NCBI GenBank assembly: GCA_002354005.1
Contig: DEKS01000089.1
Span: 19,285-30,819, forward strand
Direction of reading: 5' to 3'
Source of the DNA: Bacteroidales bacterium UBA2716
GTDB lineage: Bacteria; Bacteroidota; Bacteroidia; Bacteroidales; UBA932
DNA length: 11,535 nucleotides
Shown here in pieces: positions 1-5,294 of the stretch; within the stretch, counting starts at the first letter, position 1, and every line of letters begins with the position of its first letter. A program made the position numbers and the translations under genes. The notes below the pieces were generated by a model. It was not told where the DNA came from and made no database searches. It was given only the letters and a program-made list of their open reading frames with translations.

Positions 1-26
1 CTGAATATTAGCTGCTTAACAAAACA

Positions 27-1025
27 CTACTGTTCAACCACCCACTCTCCGGTCTTTGCCGGGCCGGAGAAATGAATCGGCAGATTCTTAAGGTGTCGTT
101 CAACCGTTTTGACGCTGACGCCCAGGGTGGCGGCAATTTCCTGTCGGGTTATATGCCGATTCTTTTTCATCATCTCCATAATACTGGTGTCAATGTTTTT
201 GGTCTCGAGTTTCGCGTTTTCGGCATAGATGTGCAGATATCGGCTATGGAAATCGTGCCTGGTTCCAAGCATAAGGTCAGAGAAGAAGGCATCCAGCGGG
301 TCCCTGTCTTCGTATATGCCTTTTCTGATATTTGCGTAGTTGGCTCTCACAAGGGCGTCCCTGAAAAAGCGGGAGTGTGATTCAAAGATGGAGTTGTCCA
401 CATCAAAGCCAAGCATGCGTAAGTATTTGATGGTAAACACCGCCGTGGTTCTGGTGTTGCCTTCCGCAAACGGGTGGATTCTCCAGAGATTAGATACAAA
501 TTTGGTGAAATGCCAGACTGTTTCCTCCTCATCAAGGCTCCTGAACGGCGTGAGTTTTTCTGCGCGGAGAAGGTTCTCTACGCTTTCTTCCAGATTGTAA
601 GCGTTGCCGTAGGTGACAGTGTCACCGTCAAGTACCCATTCGTGCTTGAGGATATTGTTCTTTCTGTATGTTCCGGCGTGCTCGAACACCCCTTCAAACA
701 AGCGTTTGTGGATGGATTTCAGTTCTTCCGATGATAGAGAGAACCCGATTTCGCCGATAAGGATGTTTATTCTGGAAGCAACCTTGTCAGCCTCCTCCGA
801 GAGCGAGTCCTTCTCCTTGTCCTCCTTGACATCGTAGTATGTGTCAATCAGATCTTTCGCCTCGTAGGCCGATATCTTACCCTCAATGTTATCTGAGGCA
901 ACCTTGTCCAGATAATCTGAGGTTTTCAGTCCATCGACGTCCTGTAGCCCCTTTGCGGCTTGCCAGTTGGCGTACCTCCTGCTTTTATCCGGTTCCTGCT
1001 GGTTGATATACTGATAATCGTCCAT
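27..1025 (-). CDS. Fic family protein with N-terminal inhibitory (VbhA-like) helix and C-terminal HTH
   Basis: Predicted Fic enzyme, which transfers AMP or another nucleotide moiety from a nucleotide to hydroxyl side chains of target proteins; probably cytosolic, since no signal peptide is visible. The Fic core shows HPFAEGNTRTT at residues 184-194, a match to HPFx(D/E)GNxR with catalytic His184; the usual second Gly of GNGR is Thr191. Near the N-terminus, SDNIEG (residues 44-49) fits the inhibitory motif (S/T)xxxE(G/N), whose Glu blocks nucleotide binding in this family, so antitoxin and enzyme appear fused in one chain. Residues 290-312 (from HITRQEIAATLGVS onward) form a helix-turn-helix, suggesting DNA binding and possibly autoregulation. 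The ATG start lies 19 nt after a good Bacteroidetes -7 box, and the 332-residue length is normal for this architecture. The target is unknown. Family assignment is strong; autoregulation is inference. Confidence 0.95.
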   Translation of the reverse strand: MDDYQYINQQEPDKSRRYANWQAAKGLQDVDGLKTSDYLDKVASDNIEGKISAYEAKDLIDTYYDVKEDKEKDSLSEEADKVASRINILIGEIGFSLSSEELKSIHKRLFEGVFEHAGTYRKNNILKHEWVLDGDTVTYGNAYNLEESVENLLRAEKLTPFRSLDEEETVWHFTKFVSNLWRIHPFAEGNTRTTAVFTIKYLRMLGFDVDNSIFESHSRFFRDALVRANYANIRKGIYEDRDPLDAFFSDLMLGTRHDFHSRYLHIYAENAKLETKNIDTSIMEMMKKNRHITRQEIAATLGVSVKTVERHLKNLPIHFSGPAKTGEWVVEQ

Positions 1026-1044
1026 AATCCTGAATGTTTTCCTG

Positions 1045-1075
1045 CAAAACTACAAACTTTGAGCGACACTTCCAA
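1045..1075 (-). promoter_or_regulatory. Putative Bacteroidetes-type promoter of the Fic gene
   Basis: Read on the minus strand, TAGTTTTG (1045-1052) matches the -7 consensus TAnnTTTG, and a TTG (1073-1075) lies 20 nt upstream at the -33 position. The -7 box ends 19 nt before the Fic ATG. The -33 element falls in the loop of the inverted repeat at 1058-1090, and the left repeat arm fills part of the promoter spacer, so a protein bound to the repeat would be expected to block the polymerase. Confidence 0.6.
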
Positions 1076-1104
1076 GCCATGTCGCTCAAAAATGTCGCTC
1101 AAAA
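1058..1104. promoter_or_regulatory. Triple 11-nt repeat over the Fic promoter (putative operator)
   Basis: TTTGAGCGACA (1058-1068) and its exact reverse complement TGTCGCTCAAA (1080-1090) form a perfect 11-bp inverted repeat with an 11-nt spacer. A third copy, TGTCGCTCAAA (1093-1103), follows 13 nt downstream as a direct repeat of the second. The repeat overlaps the -33 element and spacer of the Fic promoter. This layout is typical of an operator for a dimeric regulator with an accessory half-site. The Fic protein's own HTH is the obvious local candidate to bind it, which is inference. Confidence 0.6.
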
Positions 1105-1168
1105 GTGCGGGGTTGTTAACAAATTTCTAACCAATTATGAAGACCTTATGGCGGTCTATTCATTTGGC

Positions 1169-1255
1169 TTACAAATAGACAGTAACCGGCCCAAACTTGG
1201 CAGTTACTGCCTCCTTGTACCGTTTGACGATTTTTATAACCTGTCTTTTATCCAT
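1169..1255 (-). pseudogene. N-terminal remnant of a MNT-type nucleotidyltransferase (TA-family) gene
   Basis: A 28-codon open frame starting ATG at 1255 reads MDKRQVIKIVKRYKEAVTAK and continues FGPVTVYL before a TAA stop. This resembles the first helix and first strand of small minimal nucleotidyltransferases (MntA-like, pol-beta fold), in which ...VxLFGSxAKG...DxDxxV normally follows. The catalytic GS and DxD motifs are absent: the frame breaks just where GSYAKG should begin, and the DNA then runs into the Fic operator region. I read it as a truncated relic of a toxin-antitoxin nucleotidyltransferase. The identification rests on a short stretch and could be wrong; expression as a 28-residue peptide is possible but unsupported. 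Confidence 0.5.
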
Positions 1256-1332
1256 AGCTGTAATTCTTTTGTCTTGTCCAGAATCTCTCTACAACGTTCT
1301 TTGCTCACCCTAAATCCGGTGGGCGGTTTTTG
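1234..1332 (-). pseudogene. C-terminal remnant of an unidentified gene overlapping the nucleotidyltransferase relic
   Basis: Immediately after the lipoprotein stop, a different frame stays open for 32 codons and looks coding: QKPPTGFRVSKERC, then a charged helix REILDKTKELQLWIKDRL, then TAA (1234-1236). It ends inside the start of the nucleotidyltransferase relic with a 22-nt overlap, as expected for two translationally coupled genes. In MNT-type TA pairs the partner is a helical HEPN protein, so this may be the tail of such a partner. That is a guess from position and helical character, as no HEPN motif is present. No good start codon exists: the frame runs back into the lipoprotein gene end and meets a stop there. 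Confidence 0.35.
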
Positions 1333-1333
1333 T

Positions 1334-3721
1334 TTAATATTCCCAATAGTACCGCAATCCTATTTCCCGCTGAACCATCTTCTCGGCCGTCCGGTCGTTC
1401 TGGTGAAGGAATTTCGCGTAAGGAACCTTTCCCAACCGGTCAACAGCGCCCCGAAGCAAATTATTGTACTCGTCGAAGGATTCTACATACTGGAACCGGA
1501 CCGGATAGGTTCTGGTATAGGTGCACCGGGTTCCATCCTTCAACTGAATATACAGGTTAATGATGACAGACAATTCCGGAAGGTACATTTCCTTGTCGGT
1601 CGGCCAGGAATAATCTACCCAGAAGGGCCAGGACAGGAACCGTTTCGAGACACCCAGGCCGCCTATATTCATATCCGGGTTGAAGGGGTCTTCCTCTTCC
1701 GTTTTCGTGTAGAACATCAGCGTATTGTTGACATAGCCAAGTTGGCTGATAATCGGAATCTGGTAAGCCGGTAGGGGCATTCCGGGATAGCCGTCTTCCT
1801 CGAGCCGGTTGATGGTCCTCGTCCTTGCTTTCCAATCTACCCTGGGAGCCTTGACGGGAATGCCCATCGCCTCCCTGGAAGGCCAGGAGGCTTTGACTTC
1901 CTTCACAGGAATCTCGGGCGTCATCCTGATGGACATAGACTGGATCTGGCTGGCAGGGAAAAGATTCTCATTCAGCTTGACACGTACCGAAGAAGGGTCG
2001 AAGAAGTAGTCCACAGCCCCGGTAGAAGCGTCGTTGCGACCCAGATAGTGTTGCCGGTCTTCCTCATTTGCAAAAGTAAGGCTGGCAGCAGTATAATAGG
2101 CAACAGGAGCGGTTTCCAGATTCCACAGGCCTTCACCTATGCCGGCATCCTTCGCCAGTTTGTCAACGGTAAAGCTCGGGAATTTGAGGCCGGACTGACG
2201 GTCTCCCCTGATAAAACCTTCCGTATCGATGGTCCCACGGAGGTCCAGTTTGAGGGCCCCTTCCATCTGTCCGGTCTTGGAGATGTCAGGTTCCTCCTCC
2301 TTGTCCAATCCCGTAATTACGCCGGAGATTGCTTTAAAGCCGATGCTGGCTACAGCCAGGCCCAGGGCATAGGGATTGGCCGAATTGAGATCTTTCGCCG
2401 CATCCAGGAAATAGTTGCTGAAATTATCGTCGGCCGTCAGGTCGGACACCAGGCCGGTGGCGGTGGAAAGTATGGTCCCCAGACTGCTGACGGAACGGGG
2501 TTTCTTCCAAAGGGCATCCAGATTCAGATTCCCCTTGAAAGAGCCATCGATGTCGGCCTTGACAAGGGATTGGAGCGATACGTGGTCCTTGTTGAAGGCG
2601 AGCATCCTGAGGCTGATCTCTTTTTTGCCGATGGCCGTCCGGTCAAACTGGGCCATAGCGGGCATATCTATGTCAATGGCCCACCAGCCGCTCTCAGGAA
2701 TGATGTTGCCGGTGGTGCCAAAGCGTCCGTCGTCCGTATAGGGCGTTGTCAGGTACGTGAAGCGGCTGTTGCGGTAATTGCTGAGTTTGCCGTGGTCGGT
2801 GAAGTCGTAGGCCAGGGCATAGGGGCGTTCCAAAGCGGCCGCCCACTCGCTGGGAATGGTGATGGCCCACAGATGGTCGTTGATATCCTTCATATTGGCA
2901 TCTCCTGCCAGGTAATAGAAGAAACGGAGCTTGCCTACATAGGGATTATACATTGCAAAGTAGTTGAAATTGGGGAGGGAGCGGTTGCCCGTGTAATTGA
3001 GCACCAGTTTCCACTGGCCGTCCTTCAGCATTTTCTTGGCTTCTCCGTCAGGAAGATGTGATTCGTTGATGTCGGCCCAGGGAAGCGGGACGATGGTATA
3101 TCCTTTGATGTTGTTCACCGCCTCAGGGCCTTTCCCGTCGAACAGGTAGATCGCCTCTTCCTGGGTCCAGTCGGCTTCAAAGTCCGTATTGACAGACTTG
3201 ATATCGCTCAACCTGGGACCGCCCATACCGCCTCCGGTGTTCAGCACCAGGAAGACGCCCTGTCCGGTGGGCACGAAGCAGTAGTTGGGTTTTTCTTCGT
3301 CAGACTCCAGGCTCCGGTCGCCCTGGGTTACGTGAAGTGTCAGTGTGTTGCCGGATTCGGTCGTGATTATCACATCCGTATCCCTCTCGTCATACTCATC
3401 CAGATAATCATAGGTTTTATAGGAGAGTTCGAACTGGGGGTATTCCCCTCCGCTGAGCCAGTAGAAGCCCGTATCAGGGTCTTTGAACTCATCCAGTTTG
3501 ATGGTTCCGGAATAACGGACTTGAAGCCAGTCGGCATTGGAAACCACCTGCCTGATATGGTGGTTGAAGCCCCCTTCGATAACCATCTTTACAGACTCCG
3601 TTGTGTTGTCTATAACGACATCAAACTCTTCATTGACGGTGACATAAACAGGATTCTCGTGTTTGCAGGCGGCCAGCGCCAGCAATAAACCTGCTATGAT
3701 GATAATCCGGCCAAGTCTCAT
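1334..3721 (-). CDS. Exported lipoprotein with BACON-like N-terminal domain, function unknown
   Basis: A 795-residue protein with a type II signal peptide: Arg at positions 2 and 5, a hydrophobic run IIIIAGLLLALAAC, and lipobox LAAC with the lipidated Cys at residue 19. The acidic-poor tail KHEN after the Cys does not clearly show a surface-export signal. Residues about 24-135 resemble a BACON-type beta-sandwich: a conserved-looking NADWLQV near residue 62, then a strand pattern ending TLTLHVTQ at 126-133, as in Bacteroides glycan-related lipoproteins. The remainder (about 140-795) I do not recognise. It is rich in aromatic and acidic residues with many beta-prone stretches, and has no visible catalytic motif or further membrane segment. 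The ATG at 3721 is chosen because it gives the lipoprotein signal directly. I see no TAnnTTTG box or strong Shine-Dalgarno site in front. A role in outer-membrane binding of polymers is plausible but unproven. Confidence 0.85.
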   Translation of the reverse strand: MRLGRIIIIAGLLLALAACKHENPVYVTVNEEFDVVIDNTTESVKMVIEGGFNHHIRQVVSNADWLQVRYSGTIKLDEFKDPDTGFYWLSGGEYPQFELSYKTYDYLDEYDERDTDVIITTESGNTLTLHVTQGDRSLESDEEKPNYCFVPTGQGVFLVLNTGGGMGGPRLSDIKSVNTDFEADWTQEEAIYLFDGKGPEAVNNIKGYTIVPLPWADINESHLPDGEAKKMLKDGQWKLVLNYTGNRSLPNFNYFAMYNPYVGKLRFFYYLAGDANMKDINDHLWAITIPSEWAAALERPYALAYDFTDHGKLSNYRNSRFTYLTTPYTDDGRFGTTGNIIPESGWWAIDIDMPAMAQFDRTAIGKKEISLRMLAFNKDHVSLQSLVKADIDGSFKGNLNLDALWKKPRSVSSLGTILSTATGLVSDLTADDNFSNYFLDAAKDLNSANPYALGLAVASIGFKAISGVITGLDKEEEPDISKTGQMEGALKLDLRGTIDTEGFIRGDRQSGLKFPSFTVDKLAKDAGIGEGLWNLETAPVAYYTAASLTFANEEDRQHYLGRNDASTGAVDYFFDPSSVRVKLNENLFPASQIQSMSIRMTPEIPVKEVKASWPSREAMGIPVKAPRVDWKARTRTINRLEEDGYPGMPLPAYQIPIISQLGYVNNTLMFYTKTEEEDPFNPDMNIGGLGVSKRFLSWPFWVDYSWPTDKEMYLPELSVIINLYIQLKDGTRCTYTRTYPVRFQYVESFDEYNNLLRGAVDRLGKVPYAKFLHQNDRTAEKMVQREIGLRYYWEY

Positions 3722-3755
3722 ATTCTAGTATTGATTTAATTTTTCTATTTTGTAG

Positions 3756-3974
3756 CTATATCTTTGCCAGAAGGCGGCCGGGAACGGGTTCGGTGAAGGA
3801 GGAGCAGATGACGCGCACCAGTTTGACCGGGTCCGAGAAACAAAGTCCGCGGAAAACGAGCTCTTGCCCCCGAGGCTCCACAAATTTGTTGCCTTCCACC
3901 TTCACCCAGCCTTGGCGGGCCTGGCAGCACATCAGTAGGAGAGCAGTGCTGAGAAGTAGTAGTAATCTTTTCAT
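3756..3974 (-). pseudogene. Truncated GH5-like glycoside hydrolase (5' stub, internal deletion)
   Basis: A 72-codon frame begins ATG at 3974, behind a GGAGGT Shine-Dalgarno site (3988-3993). It encodes a signal peptide (MKRLLLLLSTALLLMCC) followed by GWVKVEGNKFVEPRGQ and LVFRGLCFSDPVKLVR. That is the typical start of the mature domain in Bacteroidetes cellulase-family (GH5) enzymes, just before the first barrel strand. After LVR the family sequence stops and 17 residues of other, still codon-biased sequence (VICSSFTEPVPGRLLAK) lead to Ile and TAG. The barrel and both catalytic Glu residues are therefore gone. The likeliest explanation is one internal deletion that joined the 5' end in frame to another piece, perhaps the same gene's 3' end. 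A longer frame starts TTG at 3995, but that TTG overlaps the Shine-Dalgarno site. It may still be expressed as a small lipoprotein-like peptide. Confidence 0.7.
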
Positions 3975-3992
3975 TTTCAGATAATTTACCTC

Positions 3993-4000
3993 CAAATATA
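3993..4000 (-). promoter_or_regulatory. Weak promoter-like -7 box before the GH5 stub
   Basis: TATATTTG fits TAnnTTTG and sits 18 nt before the ATG at 3974, but it abuts the Shine-Dalgarno GGAGGT and has no TTG at the -33 distance. It may be chance in an AT-rich leader. Confidence 0.25.
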
Positions 4001-4157
4001 ATAATTTTCTCCGGATTCGGCCTTAATTCCTTCATGGAATTGCGTCTTTGTGTGCGCCTAGTACCCGGAAAACCCGTTTTGGTGCCCGAGGCAGGCGCCC
4101 GGCGTTTTGTAAAAGCTTGAATCGAAGGACTTCGGAGCGTAGCGACGCAGGGGGTCT

Positions 4158-4173
4158 GGGGGATTAGTCCCCC
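4158..4173. repeat. GC-rich short hairpin downstream of tRNA-Leu
   Basis: GGGGGA (4158-4163) pairs perfectly with TCCCCC (4168-4173) around the loop TTAG. There is no T-tract on either side, so it is not an ordinary terminator. It lies in a roughly 220-nt noncoding stretch (3975-4193) that also contains GCGCCT/AGGCGC arms around 4055-4105. It resembles a structured intergenic repeat rather than a gene; I see no coding signal there. Confidence 0.4.
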
Positions 4174-4193
4174 GGTGAGTGAAACGGTATATA

Positions 4194-4227
4194 GCACAAA
4201 AGAGAGCCGGATGGCTCTCTTTTGTGC
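4194..4227 (-). terminator. Intrinsic terminator of tRNA-Leu
   Basis: A perfect 15-bp inverted repeat (4194-4208 with 4213-4227) encloses the loop 4209-4212. Its core AGAGAGCC/GGCTCTCT is flanked by A and T runs, so on the minus strand it reads as a strong stem ending in TTTT. The outermost bases overlap the last nucleotides of the tRNA gene, so the tRNA end and terminator share sequence. Confidence 0.85.
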
Positions 4228-4306
4228 GGGTGAAGGGACTCGAACCCATACGCCGTAAGGCACCAGATCCTAAGTCTGGGTTGTCTACCAATTCCAACAC
4301 ACCCGC
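4225..4306 (-). tRNA. tRNA-Leu (anticodon UAG)
   Basis: On the minus strand the gene opens GCGGGTG and closes CACCCGC plus discriminator A, giving a perfect 7-bp acceptor stem. The D-arm carries TTGGAATTGGTAGAC, typical of leucine tRNAs. The anticodon stem CCAGA/TCTGG encloses loop CTTAGGA, with UAG at 34-36 (genomic 4270-4272). There is a long variable arm of the class II type, and the T-loop is TTCGAGT. The T-stem has one apparent T-T mismatch. The 3' CCA is not encoded: ACA follows, so CCA must be added after transcription. It reads CUA and related leucine codons. Confidence 0.96.
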
Positions 4307-4314
4307 ATGGAGTA

Positions 4315-4346
4315 CAAAGGTACGGATTTGTTTTGATTCCGCAAAA
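4315..4346 (-). promoter_or_regulatory. Bacteroidetes-type promoter of tRNA-Leu
   Basis: TACCTTTG (4315-4322) matches the -7 consensus TAnnTTTG. TTTTG (4342-4346) lies 19 nt upstream as the -33 element. The -7 box ends 8 nt before the mature tRNA 5' end, the spacing expected for a tRNA gene. This is the best-formed promoter in the window and supports the phylum assignment. Confidence 0.8.
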
Positions 4347-4356
4347 TGGCCGATGC

Positions 4357-4383
4357 AAAAAAACAGCTCCGGAAAGGGAGCTG
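4357..4383 (-). terminator. Intrinsic terminator of the fimbrillin-like relic
   Basis: On the minus strand CAGCTCC (4377-4383) pairs with GGAGCTG (4364-4370) around a 6-nt loop, followed directly by seven T residues (4357-4363). It lies 12 nt past the TAA at 4396-4398 that I infer was the original stop of the fimbrillin-like gene, which supports that stop. Confidence 0.75.
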
Positions 4384-4395
4384 CAGAAGGGACGG

Positions 4396-4735
4396 TTACG
4401 GGAAGAGCGAGGCGGGGGCCTCGAAGCGGTACGTAGAACTTGCCGGCCTCCCAGGTGCCGGCCTCGATGTTGATCACTTTGACGACATCGGCACCGCCAT
4501 CCACCGCGTAGGTGAGGACAAGCTGGGTGCGGCGCTGCTCCGGCACAAACACGCGGGCAAACTTGACGGGCGTGGCTCCGGTCTTGGCTTCAATCTTTTT
4601 GACCACCATGCGCCCTGCGCCAGCGGCGGGCACGACAATCTCCACCTCAATGCCGGCCATCGCATGGGCAAAATGCATGGGGATGGCGGCATCCCGCTCC
4701 GTGAGACCCGTTGCGGCAGCCCATACCAGGTCTGA
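4396..4735 (-). pseudogene. Fimbrillin-like protein, 3' fragment with frameshift
   Basis: The frame starts abruptly after a TGA (4736-4738) and reads SDLVWA, then MHFAHAMAGIEVEIVV, then FVPEQRRTQLVLTYAV, then WEAGKFY. This matches the pattern of the Bacteroidales fimbrillin superfamily: a (D)LVxA strand, the (L/M)xFxHAxxxIxV motif, and W..GK.Y near the end. The open frame runs past this point through a terminator and the tRNA, which is not credible. Shifting frame at about 4432 gives YRFEAPASLFP and TAA at 4396-4398, just ahead of a good terminator. So the 3' end is native, with a small indel in the TACGTAC stretch, and the 5' half with the signal peptide is lost. Such proteins normally build or cap fimbriae at the cell surface; this copy should be non-functional. 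Confidence 0.65.
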
Positions 4736-4808
4736 TCAATACTCTTTTCAGGTAAGCATGAACTGCATATTGTAGCGTGAGAGTCTTACACGTACTTCAT
4801 CGGATGCC

Positions 4809-4905
4809 ACCCCTCCTCACAAGACCAGGCCTGTCCGTGCTCAACCCTAGGCTGTAGCACTACCTTTCGCACAAGTTCGGGTCATTTCGTGCGCAGGTTC
4901 GTGCT
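4809..4905 (-). repeat. 97-nt structured intergenic repeat, copy A
   Basis: The reverse complement of this stretch aligns without gaps to 6556-6652, with 82 of 97 positions identical by hand count and most differences transitions. The first half folds as nested stems AGCAC/GTGCT, ACCT/AGGT and CGCAC/GTGCG around a loop containing GAAATGACCC. It lies downstream of the 5295-6446 gene, in opposite orientation to copy B on the other side. No coding frame is conserved between the copies. Confidence 0.7.
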
Positions 4906-4980
4906 AGGGGAGAAACTACAACTAAGCGAAAGTAGCAGCAACTTACCGTAACTTCGGAAAAGTTTCTGCAAACATCCTAC

Positions 4981-5034
4981 AATCGGTTGAAAAGTTCTGT
5001 TGTTTCACATGTTTTTTTGCTGTTTCAACCGATT
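4981..5034. repeat. Perfect 12-bp inverted repeat with 30-nt spacer
   Basis: AATCGGTTGAAA (4981-4992) is the exact reverse complement of TTTCAACCGATT (5023-5034). The spacer includes a T-run and a partial extra copy (TGTTTCA at 5001-5007). There is no transposase, and the flanks do not show an obvious target duplication. It could be an operator-like site, a small hairpin or a degenerate mobile element end. Confidence 0.5.
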
Positions 5035-5084
5035 TGCGTCTTTGCGTTTGCTATTCTGCCACTGGGGAAGGATGCGTCGCTGCG

Positions 5085-5196
5085 CGGGCAAGGTGGGATT
5101 TGACTGCCACCACCTTGCCCGGTGAAATAGCGCCAGGTTGGCTTGAGAGGCTTTTCCCGTGGGCAAGGTGGTGCCCCTCTCTTTCGACCTTGCCCG
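5085..5196. repeat. Cluster of GGGCAAGGTGG inverted repeats
   Basis: CGGGCAAGGTGG (5085-5096) pairs perfectly with CCACCTTGCCCG (5110-5121) over a 13-nt loop. A second pair follows: GGGCAAGGT (5161-5169) with ACCTTGCCC (5187-5195). Isolated TTGCCCG and ACCTTTGCCG variants continue to about 5240. The spacing suggests repeated duplication of one GC-rich hairpin unit downstream of the 5295-6446 gene. Confidence 0.6.
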
Positions 5197-5294
5197 CTGT
5201 ACCCCATCCATTGCCCGTTTCCGCCCCACCTTTGCCGCGTTGCCCCCAAATCGGCCCTAGGGGCGTTCTGGCTGTCAACGTGGCCAGGGCGGCG

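Larger units (their letters stand above)
4736..5294. other. Gene-free, repeat-rich intergenic region
   Basis: About 560 nt with no supportable gene. It holds three unrelated repeat systems: a 97-nt hairpin element (4809-4905), a perfect 12-bp inverted repeat with a 30-nt spacer (4981-5034), and a cluster of GGGCAAGG(T) inverted repeats (5085-5196 and weaker copies to about 5240). The palindrome CCCTAGGG lies near 5255. On the minus strand a short frame around 4743-4800 (VRVRLSRYNMQFMLT, then stop) is in frame with the fimbrillin relic but interrupted; it may be chance or further decayed coding sequence. Confidence 0.6.

Noticed and set aside
1290..1335. Possible terminator after the lipoprotein gene (CACC...GGTG with TTTTTG on the plus strand)
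   Set aside because: The stem is only four base pairs and the T-run is on the wrong strand for the lipoprotein gene.
2048..3061. Plus-strand open frame of 337 codons
   Set aside because: It lies wholly inside the lipoprotein gene on the opposite strand and lacks start signals or recognisable motifs.
3759..3766. Plus-strand TATCTTTG resembling a -7 promoter box
   Set aside because: There is no -33 TTG at 19-20 nt and no plus-strand gene downstream.
3960..4035. Coding-looking frame MKELRPNPEKIIIFGG before the GH5 stub
   Set aside because: It runs through the GH5 Shine-Dalgarno site and start in another frame and loses coding character at once; probably chance.
4058..4678. Open frame running from the fimbrillin-like relic through tRNA-Leu
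   Set aside because: It crosses a terminator, a promoter and a tRNA; only the part above about 4432 shows fimbrillin character in that frame.
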